64,000 nt of DNA, from positions 1-64,000 of the forward strand of contig JACRBN010000012.1 of NCBI GenBank assembly GCA_016213105.1. The letters are read 5' to 3'. Below the pieces are notes generated by a model. The model did not search any database. It was not told where the DNA came from and saw only the letters and a program-made list of their open reading frames with translations. Shown in pieces: positions 44,520 through 53,381 of this stretch. Every line of letters begins with the position of its first letter. The stretch's first letter is position 1. The position numbers and the translations under genes were made by a program. The stretch comes from Chloroflexota bacterium (GTDB lineage Bacteria > Chloroflexota > Anaerolineae > Anaerolineales > Villigracilaceae).

Positions 44520-45983
44520 CTACCTTTTCAGAACATCCATAACTTCACCATCGGAATTCCGAATAGTGACCTCCAGCGGCATCTGGCCAGGCAGGGCGTG
44601 GGTGGCGCAGCCGAAGCACGGGTCGTAGGCGCGGAAGGCCATCTCGACCATGTTGAGCATCGGCTCGGTGACCACGGTTCCCTTGTGGATCAGACTGCGC
44701 GCGGCCTTGTTGATCGACATGCTGATCGGCGCGTAGTTGTTGGTGGTGCCGACGATCAGGTTGACCTTCTTGAGCAGGCCGCGCTCGTCGGTGATGTAGT
44801 GATGCGTGAGCGTCCCGCGCGGGGCCTCGACGATGCCGACGCCTTCGGTGGGAGTCGCGGTCGGGATGGTGTGAACGTGCGGGGAGGTGATCTCGGGGTC
44901 GCGCACCAGTTCCAGCCAGCGCTCGGCGGCGTAGAGCAATTCGACCAGGCGCGCCCAGTGGATGGCGAGGCGTTGGTGGACGGGCTTTCCATCCAGCGTG
45001 CCGAAGAAGCGTTCGTACTCTTCCTGCGCAAGCGGAGTGGCCATGCCGTCGCAGGCGTTCAGGCGCGAGAGCGGAGTCGCCATGTAGACGCCCGAGTCCA
45101 TGCCGTCGACGAAGCCCTTCCAGCCGACCTTCTTGAGGTACGGGAACTTGAGGTACGTCCACGGCTCGACGTGCTCGGCGATGTGTTCGGTGTAATCCTT
45201 GGGCGCATACTTGACGAACTCCCTGCCCTCGGGGTCGACCACGCGCACCTTGCCATCGTAGAAATTGGACTTGTTGTTCTCATCCACCAGGCCCATGTAA
45301 TAGGTCTTGTGGTTGTAGACGTCGCCCAGGATCAGGTCTACGTACTGCTTGTTGCCCAGCACGATGTCGGTGAAGAGCTTGAGCGAGAACTGCGCGAACT
45401 CGACCGCGTACTTGCCCATCTCTTCGATGTGGTCGCGCTGTTCCTTGGTGATGCCCTTGGTCATGCCGCCAGGGATGGACGTGCATGGGTGGACTTTGCG
45501 TCCGCCGATGATCTCGACGGTGTCATGCCCGAACTTGCGCATTTGGATGACCTTGCCGCCGATTTCCAGTCCCACCTTGTGGATGACGCCCAGGATGTTT
45601 CTCTCGGCGACGGGCGCGTCTGGCCCCATCACGAAATCGGGGCCGCCCAACGCGTAGAAGTGGGTGGTGTGGTCTGTGGCGTAGAAGGCCATGTAGAGCA
45701 ACTCACGCAGCAGCTTGGCCGTGCGCGGCGGGTCGACGTGATAGACCATGTCCGCGGCCTTGGCGGCAGCCATGTGATGGGCCTCAGGGCACACGCCGCA
45801 GATGCGGTTGGTCAGCAGGGGCATTTCCTCCACGGGGCGGCCGACGCAGAAGCGTTCGAATCCGCGCAGTTCGGGGATTTGGAAGTAGGTATTGGCGACA
45901 TCACCCTCATCGTTGAGGAAGATCTCGATCTTGCCGTGGCCTTCGAGGCGGGTGATGGGGTCGATGGTGATTCGTTGAGCCAT
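44520..45983 (-). CDS. mvhA: [NiFe] hydrogenase large subunit, MvhA-like (group 3c)
   Basis: 487 residues from the ATG at 45983 (AAGGAGAAGG upstream; longer frames overlap the small-subunit gene). It begins AQRITIDPITRLEGHGKIEIF. The four nickel-binding Cys are in RICGVCPEAHH (near 58) and DPCFGCATHALPG (near 454), the latter followed by about 25 residues to be removed by the protease encoded next to it. The size and the neighbours (delta subunit, HdrABC) indicate the Mvh/F420-non-reducing type, which oxidises H2 in the cytoplasm and passes electrons to the flavin of HdrA for bifurcation. Confidence 0.93.
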   Translation of the reverse strand: MAQRITIDPITRLEGHGKIEIFLNDEGDVANTYFQIPELRGFERFCVGRPVEEMPLLTNRICGVCPEAHHMAAAKAADMVYHVDPPRTAKLLRELLYMAFYATDHTTHFYALGGPDFVMGPDAPVAERNILGVIHKVGLEIGGKVIQMRKFGHDTVEIIGGRKVHPCTSIPGGMTKGITKEQRDHIEEMGKYAVEFAQFSLKLFTDIVLGNKQYVDLILGDVYNHKTYYMGLVDENNKSNFYDGKVRVVDPEGREFVKYAPKDYTEHIAEHVEPWTYLKFPYLKKVGWKGFVDGMDSGVYMATPLSRLNACDGMATPLAQEEYERFFGTLDGKPVHQRLAIHWARLVELLYAAERWLELVRDPEITSPHVHTIPTATPTEGVGIVEAPRGTLTHHYITDERGLLKKVNLIVGTTNNYAPISMSINKAARSLIHKGTVVTEPMLNMVEMAFRAYDPCFGCATHALPGQMPLEVTIRNSDGEVMDVLKR

Positions 45984-45984
45984 G

Positions 45985-46977
45985 TTATGCCTTCTCCTTT
46001 TCCCATGCGGATTTGCTTGACCGCAGCAATGACCCCGCCAGGTTGAAGCGATAGAACTGTCCCGCGGGGTCGGGGATGCCGTCCAGGATGCGGTCGATCT
46101 CGTTGGGATCGGTCGCATCGATCACCGAGGCAAAGGCCGAGATCAGGCGCGCGCCGTAATCGACGACGCCCTCGGCGGGGCCGTAGCAGCCGATGCACTG
46201 CGCTCCTGCAGTGGGGCAGCGCGCATTGCAGCCTGAGCGGGTCGCGGGGCCGTTGCAGGGGATGCCCTGTTCGAGCAGGCACAGGTCGGGGTCGATCTCG
46301 GTCATCATGATGCGTTTGAAGGATGTGATGGTCTTGACGTTGCGGCTGCGCTGACATTCGTCGCATACCGTGGACGGGCCTGCGCCGATGACGGATCCCT
46401 TGGGCGGGAGTTCGGCCTTGCCTTGCAGCACCTGAATGACGAGGTCGATCACCGCCGCGATCTGGTGACTCTCGGGCGGGCAGCCAGGCATGTAGTAATC
46501 CACGTCCACCACCTGGTCGAGGGTCTTGAGGGTGGGATTCAGGGTCGGGATGTGGATGGTGCCCTCGGGCATATCGTACGAGGTAAGCGGGCGGATGTTG
46601 CCAGGATTGTCGGTGCTGACCGTGCTGTAGGCGGTATCCACCATGTCCTTGATGGACGAGAAGTTGGCCAGCCCGGGCACGCAGCCTTCGTTGGCGCACG
46701 AACCGAACGCGACCAGCAGCTTCGACTTTCGACGCAGCAGTTTGGCGATGTGTTCGTTCTCGTCGGTGCGGATGCCGCCATTGAAGAGTGTCAGCAGGAT
46801 CGAGCCGTCCTCCATCGCTTCCACGTCCTTGTACTTGGCATCCATCGCCACAGGCCAGAAGACGACTTCGAAGTTGGCGTCAAAATCCAGGATCTTCTCG
46901 TTGATGTTGAGCACGGCGATCTCGCAGCCGCCACAGGAGGCCGCCCAGTACATTGCAAATTTCGGTTTGTCGCTCAT
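45985..46977 (-). CDS. mvhG: [NiFe] hydrogenase small subunit, MvhG-like
   Basis: 330 residues without a Tat signal, so cytoplasmic. The proximal cluster Cys are in YWAASCGGCEIAVLNI (residues 15 and 18), LLVAFGSCANEGCVPG and MPGCPPESHQI. The C-terminal half has further Cys blocks (GPSTVCDECQRSR, CLLEQGIPCNGPATRSGCNARCPTAGAQCIGCYGP) for medial and distal clusters. It passes electrons from the NiFe site to MvhD. It overlaps the delta-subunit gene by 4 bp and lies 1 bp before the large-subunit start. Confidence 0.93.
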   Translation of the reverse strand: MSDKPKFAMYWAASCGGCEIAVLNINEKILDFDANFEVVFWPVAMDAKYKDVEAMEDGSILLTLFNGGIRTDENEHIAKLLRRKSKLLVAFGSCANEGCVPGLANFSSIKDMVDTAYSTVSTDNPGNIRPLTSYDMPEGTIHIPTLNPTLKTLDQVVDVDYYMPGCPPESHQIAAVIDLVIQVLQGKAELPPKGSVIGAGPSTVCDECQRSRNVKTITSFKRIMMTEIDPDLCLLEQGIPCNGPATRSGCNARCPTAGAQCIGCYGPAEGVVDYGARLISAFASVIDATDPNEIDRILDGIPDPAGQFYRFNLAGSLLRSSKSAWEKEKA

Positions 46978-47438
46978 GCGGGCACCTCCTCCAACGCCAC
47001 ACTGGAAACTGGCAGCGCATCGCTGGGGATGCCCCAGTGCAGCGGGCCGAGCGCGCGGATCTCCTCCACGAAGGTGTTGATCTCGGAGGCGAACTTGGCT
47101 CCCTCTGCGGCGCTGGCCCAGATCAATTTAACGCGACCCGGCTCCAGTCCCAGGCCGACCAGCGTCCGCTTCATTAACTGGAAGCGGCGCAGGGCCTTGT
47201 AATTCTGTTCGAGATAGTGACATTCCCCAGGGTGGCAGCCCGTGATGATGACGCCGTCCGCGCCGCTGGAGAGGGCCTTGAAAACAAAGGTCGGGTCGAG
47301 GCGGCCCGAGCACATCAGGCGCACGAGGCGCACGTTGGGCGGATACTTGATGCGGGCCGTGCCTGCCAGGTCGGCGGCGCGGTACGAGCACCAGTTGCAG
47401 GTGAAGCCGATGATGGTGGGTTCAAATTTGTCGGTCAT
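46974..47438 (-). CDS. mvhD: Hydrogenase delta subunit, MvhD-like iron-sulfur protein
   Basis: 154 residues: TIIGFTCNWCSYRAADLAG (Cys pair near 14), VRLVRLMCSGRLDPTFVFKAL, GVIITGCHPGECHYLEQN and a C-terminal SAAEGAKFASEINTFVEEI. These match MvhD, which carries a [2Fe-2S] cluster on its Cys residues and links the hydrogenase (or other electron donors) to HdrA. It lies directly between hdrA and the small subunit, the usual order. Confidence 0.93.
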   Translation of the reverse strand: MTDKFEPTIIGFTCNWCSYRAADLAGTARIKYPPNVRLVRLMCSGRLDPTFVFKALSSGADGVIITGCHPGECHYLEQNYKALRRFQLMKRTLVGLGLEPGRVKLIWASAAEGAKFASEINTFVEEIRALGPLHWGIPSDALPVSSVALEEVPA

Positions 47439-47448
47439 GATTCGCCTC

Positions 47449-49479
47449 CTACGCCGTCACAGGCTCTTCGAGGTTCAACATCATCAAGCCTTCGATCTGG
47501 GCCAGAATCTGGGCATTGCTGAAGGCCGTGCCGCTGATGGCGCCCGCGGGGCAGGCCGCCACGCAGGTTCCACAGCCCTGACACAGCGCCGCATTGACCT
47601 GGCTGACCGCTCGGTCTTCGACGAAGCTGATGGCGTTGTATGGGCATAGGTTGTTGCAGATGCGGCAACCCGAGCATTGATCCTGGTTGACGCTGGCGCG
47701 CACAGGCTCGATGGAAATTTCCCTTTGCTGGATCTTGCCCAGCACGCGCGCCGCCGCCGCCGCTCCCTGCGCCACGCTGGAGGGGATATCCTTGGGGCCT
47801 TGCACGCAGCCCGCAATGTAGATGCCCTCTGTCATGGTCGAGATGGGATCAAGTTTGGGATGCTTTTCGATGAACCAGCCGTCCGCCGAGCAGGACAGCC
47901 CGAAGCGTTTGGCCGTTTCCTTGGCGTCGTAGCGCGGCTGCAAGCCCGTCGACAGGATGACCATGTCCACGGGGATGCGGCGCTGCTTGCTCGCCAGCGT
48001 ATCCTCCACCTGGACGATGAGATGGCCGTCCTCATCGGGTCGGCGCGCGACGTCGGTGATCTCAGCCACCTTGCCGCGCACGAAGAGCGTCCCTTCTTCG
48101 AGCACGCGCTGGTAGAACTCGTCGTAGGCCTTGTAGGCCGTGCGCATGTCGATGTAGAAGTTGTAGACGATGGCACCCGTCCGCTCGTGGACCAGGTGCG
48201 CAAACTTGAGTCCCTGCATGCAGCAGATGACCGAGCAGTAGTTGTTGAAGTTGCGGTCGCGCGAGCCGACGCAGTGTACGATGCCAACCGATTTGGGTGT
48301 GGTCTTGCCGTCGCGCAGGACGATGTTGCCATTGGTCGGGCCAGCCGCATTGCTCAGGCGCTCGAACTCGAGGCTGGTGAACACGTTGGGCAGGCGTCCG
48401 TAGCCGTAATTGGTCACGCGCCGCGCGTCGAACAAATCGTAGCCCGTCGCCAGGACGATGGCGCCCACTTGCAGGGTCAGGATCTCGTCCTGTTGCTTGA
48501 AGTCGATGGCGTTGGTCGGGCAGAATTTCTCGCAGGCCTTGCAGGTGCCCTTCTCGAAATACGTGCAGTTCGGCACGTCCATGACAGGGTATTTTGGCAC
48601 AGCTTGCGGGAACGGCGTGTACACGGCCTTACGATAGCCCAGCCCCGCCTCGTACACGTCATCGATGACTTTCTTGGGACATTTCTCCTGGCAGATGCCG
48701 CAGCCTGTGCATAACTCTTCGATGATCTTGCGCGCTTTCTTGCGCACGGTCACGGTGAAGTTGCCCACGAAGCCGTCCACCTTTTCGACCTCGCTCCAGG
48801 TCAGCATCGTGATGTTGGGATGCGTGCCCACCTGCACCATCTTGGGGGTCAGGATGCAGGCCGAGCAGTCCAGGGTGGGGAAGGTCTTGTCGAACTGGGC
48901 CATGTGTCCGCCGATGGACGGTTCGCGCTCGACCAGGTAGACATGGTAGCCCGCGTCCGCGATCTCCAGCGCCGACTGGATGCCCGCGATGCCGCCGCCC
49001 ACCACCATCGTATCGGGGTGGATCGGCACGCGCAGCGGTTCCAACGGCGCATGGCGGATGACGCGTTCCACGCCGCCTGAGATCATCGCCTTCGATTTGG
49101 CGGTGGCCATCGCCTTGTCGGTATGCACCCACGAAACCTGCTCGCGGATGGAAACCAGCTCGCACAGGTAGGGGTTCAGCCCCGCATTCTTGCAGGCCGT
49201 GCGGAAGGTGGCCTCGTGCAGGTGCGGCGAACAGGCCGCCACCACCACGCGCGTCAGCCCCAGTTCCTTGATGTCCTTCTCGATCAGCTCCTGGCCGAGG
49301 CTGGAGCACATGAACTTGTAATCGCGGCCGATCACGACCCCGCGATGTTCCAACTGACTGGCGGCCCATTCCGCCACGCCCTGGACATCCACCACGCCTG
49401 CGATGTTCGTGCCGCAGTGGCAGACGTATACGCCAATTCTTTCTTCGGACTTCGGGTTGGTCTCGCCATGTTGAGTCAT
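47449..49479 (-). CDS. hdrA: Heterodisulfide reductase subunit A (HdrA)
   Basis: 676 residues. N-terminal RIGVYVCHCGTNIAGVVDV and VVAACSPHLHEATFRTACKNAG; the FAD domain with MVVGGGIAGIQSALEIAD and DCSACILTPKMVQVGTH; ferredoxin motifs CTGCGICQEKCPKKV (near 257), CKACEKFCPTNAI, and a C-terminal pair CSGCRICNNLCPYNAI and CQGCGTCVAACPAGAI. This is the flavin subunit that splits electrons between ferredoxin and a disulfide in methanogens. The organism shows no sign of CoM or CoB, so the second acceptor is unknown. It overlaps hdrB by 4 bp. Confidence 0.95.
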   Translation of the reverse strand: MTQHGETNPKSEERIGVYVCHCGTNIAGVVDVQGVAEWAASQLEHRGVVIGRDYKFMCSSLGQELIEKDIKELGLTRVVVAACSPHLHEATFRTACKNAGLNPYLCELVSIREQVSWVHTDKAMATAKSKAMISGGVERVIRHAPLEPLRVPIHPDTMVVGGGIAGIQSALEIADAGYHVYLVEREPSIGGHMAQFDKTFPTLDCSACILTPKMVQVGTHPNITMLTWSEVEKVDGFVGNFTVTVRKKARKIIEELCTGCGICQEKCPKKVIDDVYEAGLGYRKAVYTPFPQAVPKYPVMDVPNCTYFEKGTCKACEKFCPTNAIDFKQQDEILTLQVGAIVLATGYDLFDARRVTNYGYGRLPNVFTSLEFERLSNAAGPTNGNIVLRDGKTTPKSVGIVHCVGSRDRNFNNYCSVICCMQGLKFAHLVHERTGAIVYNFYIDMRTAYKAYDEFYQRVLEEGTLFVRGKVAEITDVARRPDEDGHLIVQVEDTLASKQRRIPVDMVILSTGLQPRYDAKETAKRFGLSCSADGWFIEKHPKLDPISTMTEGIYIAGCVQGPKDIPSSVAQGAAAAARVLGKIQQREISIEPVRASVNQDQCSGCRICNNLCPYNAISFVEDRAVSQVNAALCQGCGTCVAACPAGAISGTAFSNAQILAQIEGLMMLNLEEPVTA

Positions 49480-50489
49480 TTCGCCACCTTATCCTTCCCG
49501 ACGACATGCATGTTGCGCGGCGGAAGCGGAGCAGGCATCGGCAGGCTGCCGTCCTTCTTCGGTTTCGCCGTCCCCGCGGGAGCCTCGGCAGGATGCTCGA
49601 TGCCGATCTTGGCCAGGGCGTTGCGCGCGCTGACCAGTTCCTGCCCGAAGCCCAGATCCTTGGCGTCCAGCCCGAAGGCCAGACCCATCAACTGGGTGAA
49701 GAACACGATGGGCATGCGGAAACTCGTGTTGAATTTCTTGTTGGTTTCGCTCTGGTAGGCATCCAGGTTCATCTGGCACATCGGGCAGACCGTGGTCATG
49801 ATGTCGGCCTGGTGCGAGTCCGCCGCAGAGATGAGGCGGCGGATCAACTCAAAAGCTGTGTCCGGGCTGATCTGGGTCATGTGACCGCCGCAGCACTCGG
49901 TCTTGAGCGGGAATTCGATCACTTCCGCGCCCAGGGCGTTGAGCAGCAGGTCGAGTTCCACGGGGTACTCGTAATCCGACCAGCGATGCTCATAGTCGGG
50001 TCGCGGCACCATGCAGCCAAGATAGGGCGCCACGCGCAATCCTGTCAGCGGGCGAACGACCTTGCTCTTGATGGTATCCAGCCCGATGTCATAAACCAGC
50101 ACATCCAGCAGGTGGCGGATGTCGAGCGAACCAGGCTTGTAGGAGAGTCCGCCCGCCGCCAGCGCCTCGTTGACGTGCTGTCCGAGCACGGGCTGTTCCT
50201 GCATGTAGTAGTCGGCCTTGGCCAGGTTGAGGTAGCAGGCCGAGCAGGGCGCAACGACCGTGCGGGTGCCGTTGGCCTGTTGGGCGGCCAGCGCCAGGTT
50301 GCGCGAAATCAGCGCATAGGCAGGGGTCAACTTGATGCCGAGGTATTCGGTCGCGCCGCAGCAATTCCAGTCGTCGATCTCCTGAAGGCGGAGATCAATG
50401 ATGCCCGCGATGGCCTTGAGGGAGTCGTAGTAGGCGCGGGCGCTGGATTCCATGGAGCAGCCGGGGTAGAGGATGTAGCTGTCGCTCAT
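49476..50489 (-). CDS. hdrB: Heterodisulfide reductase subunit B (HdrB)
   Basis: 337 residues with two CCG domains: YILYPGCSMESSARAYY plus DDWNCCGATEYLG and APCSACYLNLAK in the first; APYLGCMVPRP plus TECCGGHM and TVCPMCQMNLDAY in the second. These Cys bind the two noncubane [4Fe-4S] clusters where the disulfide is reduced in methanogen HdrB. The C-terminal 60 residues are longer than usual and Ala/Pro/Lys-rich (PAEAPAGTAKPKKDG). It is coupled to hdrC and hdrA by short overlaps. Confidence 0.93.
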   Translation of the reverse strand: MSDSYILYPGCSMESSARAYYDSLKAIAGIIDLRLQEIDDWNCCGATEYLGIKLTPAYALISRNLALAAQQANGTRTVVAPCSACYLNLAKADYYMQEQPVLGQHVNEALAAGGLSYKPGSLDIRHLLDVLVYDIGLDTIKSKVVRPLTGLRVAPYLGCMVPRPDYEHRWSDYEYPVELDLLLNALGAEVIEFPLKTECCGGHMTQISPDTAFELIRRLISAADSHQADIMTTVCPMCQMNLDAYQSETNKKFNTSFRMPIVFFTQLMGLAFGLDAKDLGFGQELVSARNALAKIGIEHPAEAPAGTAKPKKDGSLPMPAPLPPRNMHVVGKDKVAK

Positions 50490-51082
50490 GAGGTTGCCTC
50501 CACTTCCTTGGCGCGCTTGAGGATCGCCTTGAGCTGACCGATGCCCTTGATGCGCGTGGGCGTGATGTTCATGCGGTGTTTGCTCAACATGCCGAGGCCC
50601 ATCGGAGCCATGTTTGGCAGGCGCAGGGGAAAATGTTTGAGGTAATGTCTCGTCGCCAGCCCGAATTCAAAACTGCGCCCGTACTCCTCGACCATATCCA
50701 CGAAGGTCTGTGAGAAGTCGGGCGCAGTCGAGTCCTGGTAGAGCTTGGCTTCGATGGCCATTCCTTTTAAGGTGTACATCACGTCGGCGATGTGCACGTT
50801 TTGCGGACAGCGTACCACGCAGTGATAGCACGAGACACAAATCCAGGGCGTGTTGCTCATCAATGCCGCATGGCGCATTCCCGCCCTGAGCATTGCGAAC
50901 AACATGCGCGGTGTATGGTCCATGTCCGCCTCTGAGGGGCAGGACCCGCCGCATGTTCCGCATTGGATGCACATCTCCAGCCGCGATACACCTGCTGTAC
51001 GATGAGAGACTTCCCCAAGCAGGGATAGATCCTCGATCTGCTTGGGAGGCGCCGATGCGCGCTCTTGTTCCATGTTTTGCAT
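50486..51082 (-). CDS. hdrC: Heterodisulfide reductase subunit C (HdrC)
   Basis: 198 residues with two [4Fe-4S] motifs, CIQCGTCGGSCPSEAD (near 38) and ICVSCYHCVVRCPQNVHIADVMY (near 82), which carry electrons from HdrA to HdrB. It is the first gene of the hdrCBA-mvhDGA-protease unit, whose start codons overlap or nearly touch stop codons. GGAGG precedes the start. The promoter region upstream is full of inverted repeats. Confidence 0.92.
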   Translation of the reverse strand: MQNMEQERASAPPKQIEDLSLLGEVSHRTAGVSRLEMCIQCGTCGGSCPSEADMDHTPRMLFAMLRAGMRHAALMSNTPWICVSCYHCVVRCPQNVHIADVMYTLKGMAIEAKLYQDSTAPDFSQTFVDMVEEYGRSFEFGLATRHYLKHFPLRLPNMAPMGLGMLSKHRMNITPTRIKGIGQLKAILKRAKEVEATS

Positions 51083-51381
51083 GTGCCCTCCTTAATAAGA
51101 GGTTTTAAGTTGATGGTATTGTTGTACAACATTTTTTGACACTATACAATAGTGAGGTATGTCACAATTGTATAGACAATTGGCGTTTTGAGTACAATAT
51201 TGTCTATACATCTTTGGGGAATGCGTGCAGATGAAGAGCAGGACCCGCTCCCGAAATGGGTTTCCACGCCTGGAGCCAGGTGTTTATAAGGCGCCCTGTC
51301 TTGTTGCGCTTCCTTTTTGATAGTTCCTGAGAGTCGGCTTGGATAGAATACGATAAGAAGATTCAAAAAGGAGTCACAAAC
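51083..51381. promoter_or_regulatory. Divergent promoter/operator region of hdr operon and DUF35 gene
   Basis: AT-rich core with three dyads: TGTTGTACAACA (51120-51131, perfect); CTATACAAT (51142-51150) with ATTGTATAG (51167-51175); TATAGACAAT (51171-51180) with ATTGTCTATA (51199-51208). The shared half-site resembles ATTGTATAG/ATTGTCTATA. Candidate -10 boxes are embedded in the half-sites, so a bound factor would block transcription. No regulator gene is adjacent, and the factor is unknown. The rest of the gap to 51381 shows no gene; AAAAAGGAG precedes the DUF35 gene. Confidence 0.6.
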
Positions 51382-51792
51382 ATGGAAATTCCGCGCCACT
51401 GGCGTCTCAAACAACAGAGATATGGTTTGGTTGGGGAGGTTTGTCCGCACTGCGATGCCAAGATCTTCCCGCCTCGTGACGTATGCCCGAACTGCGGCGA
51501 CGAAGCCAAAACACTCTACACCTTTAGCGGCAAGGGCGAGGTTTATTCCTACACCACCATTTACGAGGCGCCTACCGGCTTCGACAGCAACGCGCCATAC
51601 ACGGTCGCACTGGTCAAGCTCGAGGAGGGTCCCATGGTCACCGCGCAATTGACCGACCTGGGCGAACAGCCCGTCGAAATCGGCATGCCCGTGGAAATGG
51701 TCACCCGCAAGATGCGCAATGACGGAGATGAACGAGGGTTGATTGTGTATGGGTATAAATTTCGCCCTCAAAATTTTGTACCCCAGCAGTAG
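51382..51792 (+). CDS. DUF35 Zn-ribbon OB-fold protein
   Basis: 136 residues. The rubredoxin-like zinc ribbon is VCPHCDAKIFPPRDVCPNC (four Cys, residues 21-39), followed by an OB fold: GKGEVYSYTTIYEAPTGFDSN and PYTVALVKLEEGPMVTAQLTD, ending LIVYGYKFRP. In archaea such proteins bridge acetoacetyl-CoA thiolase and HMG-CoA synthase and shuttle CoA intermediates. Here those partners lie 9-12 kb away. The last residues after KFRP (QNFVPQQ) appear to come from a mobile element inserted at this point. Confidence 0.9.
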   Translation: MEIPRHWRLKQQRYGLVGEVCPHCDAKIFPPRDVCPNCGDEAKTLYTFSGKGEVYSYTTIYEAPTGFDSNAPYTVALVKLEEGPMVTAQLTDLGEQPVEIGMPVEMVTRKMRNDGDERGLIVYGYKFRPQNFVPQQ

Positions 51793-53368
51793 GATCTCCG
51801 CTTTCGGCATCTTTCCTTAGGATATCGAGAAGGTTCAGTCGAATTTGTACAAATAGGTTGCGATCTCTATCGATTTCAACCAGTTCAACCAAAGTGTCAA
51901 TAATCCGTTTCTTTAGTACAAATATCTCATGTTGCTCCTCAGGCGTCTGGGGAGCAACAATTTTTAACTCCTCAACACCAGCTTTCAAGTCAGCTAGGAA
52001 TTCAGCCACATTCTCCTCCCAATTATTCAGGGCATTAATGTTGATGGTTTCTCCAAGTGTGGCCAGTTCCTGTTTAAGAGTTATCTCATGAAAAGTAAGT
52101 TGACTTAGCTGATATTCCATGTCATTGGTGGTAAAAATACCTTTACGCGCCTGAGTGATAACCCATTGGCGCTCTGTCATCACCGCCTCCAACTGATTTT
52201 CAATTTTTAGTCGGTCCTGTTCCAATGTACCCTGGCTCGCCCTGATTTGATCGACAATCTGTCGCGCCTGACCAAGCAGGTATTCAGGTTTGTTGATCGC
52301 ATCACAAACCTTTTGCCAAACAATTTCCTCCGCTTTCTTAGCGCCAATGTGCCTGGGACAATTGGGCGAAACATGTTCCTTATGTGTTTGTCCGCAATAG
52401 TAAACCTGAACGGGCGTCTTTCGCCTGATCAACTCACCTTTTCTATTTCTCTTGGACTTATTGGTTCTTGCTCCCCACTTGAAATTGCAATCGCAATAAA
52501 GTTTGCCGCCGATTAGATAATCATACTTGATACTTCTAATCGGATGTGTCTTTTTGCTCTCCCGTACGCTGAGGTACCTTTCATAAGTCACGGTATCAAT
52601 TATTGGCTCGACCGGGATTTGGAAGGCTTCGCCTTTACGAGTTTGAATTTTCATCCCATAGGCATATTCCTTGGCGGAAATTAATACAGCCTGAATACTT
52701 GACCTCGCCCATTGTATCCTTCTTGGAATGCTACTTCCCTTTTGAGGTGCGTTCGCTGCAATCAACCGCTTGCGAATTTCCAAAATTGGCAATCCATCTA
52801 TGTACCAGGAAAAGATCTGCCTGACCCAATACGCTTCTTCCTCCACCACTTCGATGACACCCCCAATTCGTTTATAACCGTAGCGGTCCTGTCCAGTATT
52901 TGCCTTGCCTGACTTGAGACGGGCTTTTACGCCCATCGTCATTCGTTCCTTCATCCCATCAAGCTCCATTTGTGCAACCCATGCACGAAGTGGTGCAATC
53001 TTTGGGTCAAAGGTCTCCCTGGCAAGCATGATTTGTATTTTGCGTTCTTGAATGGTCTCCAACACCAGAAGCATGGAACGCATACCCCGGTAAAGACGAT
53101 CTTCACGCCATGCAAGAATGATGTCAAATTCACCCTTGGATGCGTCTCTCAGCATGGCCAGCAACCCAGGGCGGTCGGACCGCGTGCCGGATGGCTCCAC
53201 CAATTTATTCCGGACACGGTATTTTTCAATATCCCGATACACTCCGACTATCTTCAATCCCTGATCAGCCGCCAATTTCCGGCAATCCGTTTCCTGCTCC
53301 GTCGGACTCGATTTTTCACCTTGATGTTCAGAGGAGGTTCGAACATAAATCACTGCACGTGGTTTCAT
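51701..53368 (-). CDS. Large serine recombinase 1
   Basis: 555 residues. The resolvase catalytic domain starts PRAVIYVRTSSEHQGEKSS with the YxRxS nucleophile Ser12, and has GEFDIILAWREDRLYRGM and AWVAQMELDGMKERMTMGVKARL. A recombinase domain follows with QDRYGYKRIGG and QIFSWYIDGLPILEIRKRL, then a zinc ribbon (YCDCNFKWG ... YYCGQTHKEHVSPNCP) and a long coiled coil. Such enzymes integrate and excise elements at att sites. The last 30 or so residues are read from antisense DUF35 DNA, so the C-terminus is likely created by integration. A paralogue lies 13 bp upstream. Confidence 0.9.
   Translation of the reverse strand: MKPRAVIYVRTSSEHQGEKSSPTEQETDCRKLAADQGLKIVGVYRDIEKYRVRNKLVEPSGTRSDRPGLLAMLRDASKGEFDIILAWREDRLYRGMRSMLLVLETIQERKIQIMLARETFDPKIAPLRAWVAQMELDGMKERMTMGVKARLKSGKANTGQDRYGYKRIGGVIEVVEEEAYWVRQIFSWYIDGLPILEIRKRLIAANAPQKGSSIPRRIQWARSSIQAVLISAKEYAYGMKIQTRKGEAFQIPVEPIIDTVTYERYLSVRESKKTHPIRSIKYDYLIGGKLYCDCNFKWGARTNKSKRNRKGELIRRKTPVQVYYCGQTHKEHVSPNCPRHIGAKKAEEIVWQKVCDAINKPEYLLGQARQIVDQIRASQGTLEQDRLKIENQLEAVMTERQWVITQARKGIFTTNDMEYQLSQLTFHEITLKQELATLGETININALNNWEENVAEFLADLKAGVEELKIVAPQTPEEQHEIFVLKKRIIDTLVELVEIDRDRNLFVQIRLNLLDILRKDAESGDPTAGVQNFEGEIYTHTQSTLVHLRHCASCG
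51751..51783. other. Candidate left attachment site (attL) of the mobile element
   Basis: A quasi-palindrome, GGGTATAAATTT...AAATTTTGTACCC, lies exactly where the DUF35 reading frame leaves its family consensus and where the C-terminus of the convergent serine recombinase crosses into chromosomal DNA. Large serine recombinases use such imperfect dyads. The right-hand copy would be beyond the window. This is inference. Confidence 0.45.
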
Positions 53369-53381
53369 TGTTATCTCCAGA

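Noticed and set aside
44517-46046. A 509-codon plus-strand frame antisense to the hydrogenase large subunit
   Set aside because: Composition of a reverse-strand shadow; the minus strand has both nickel-binding motifs.
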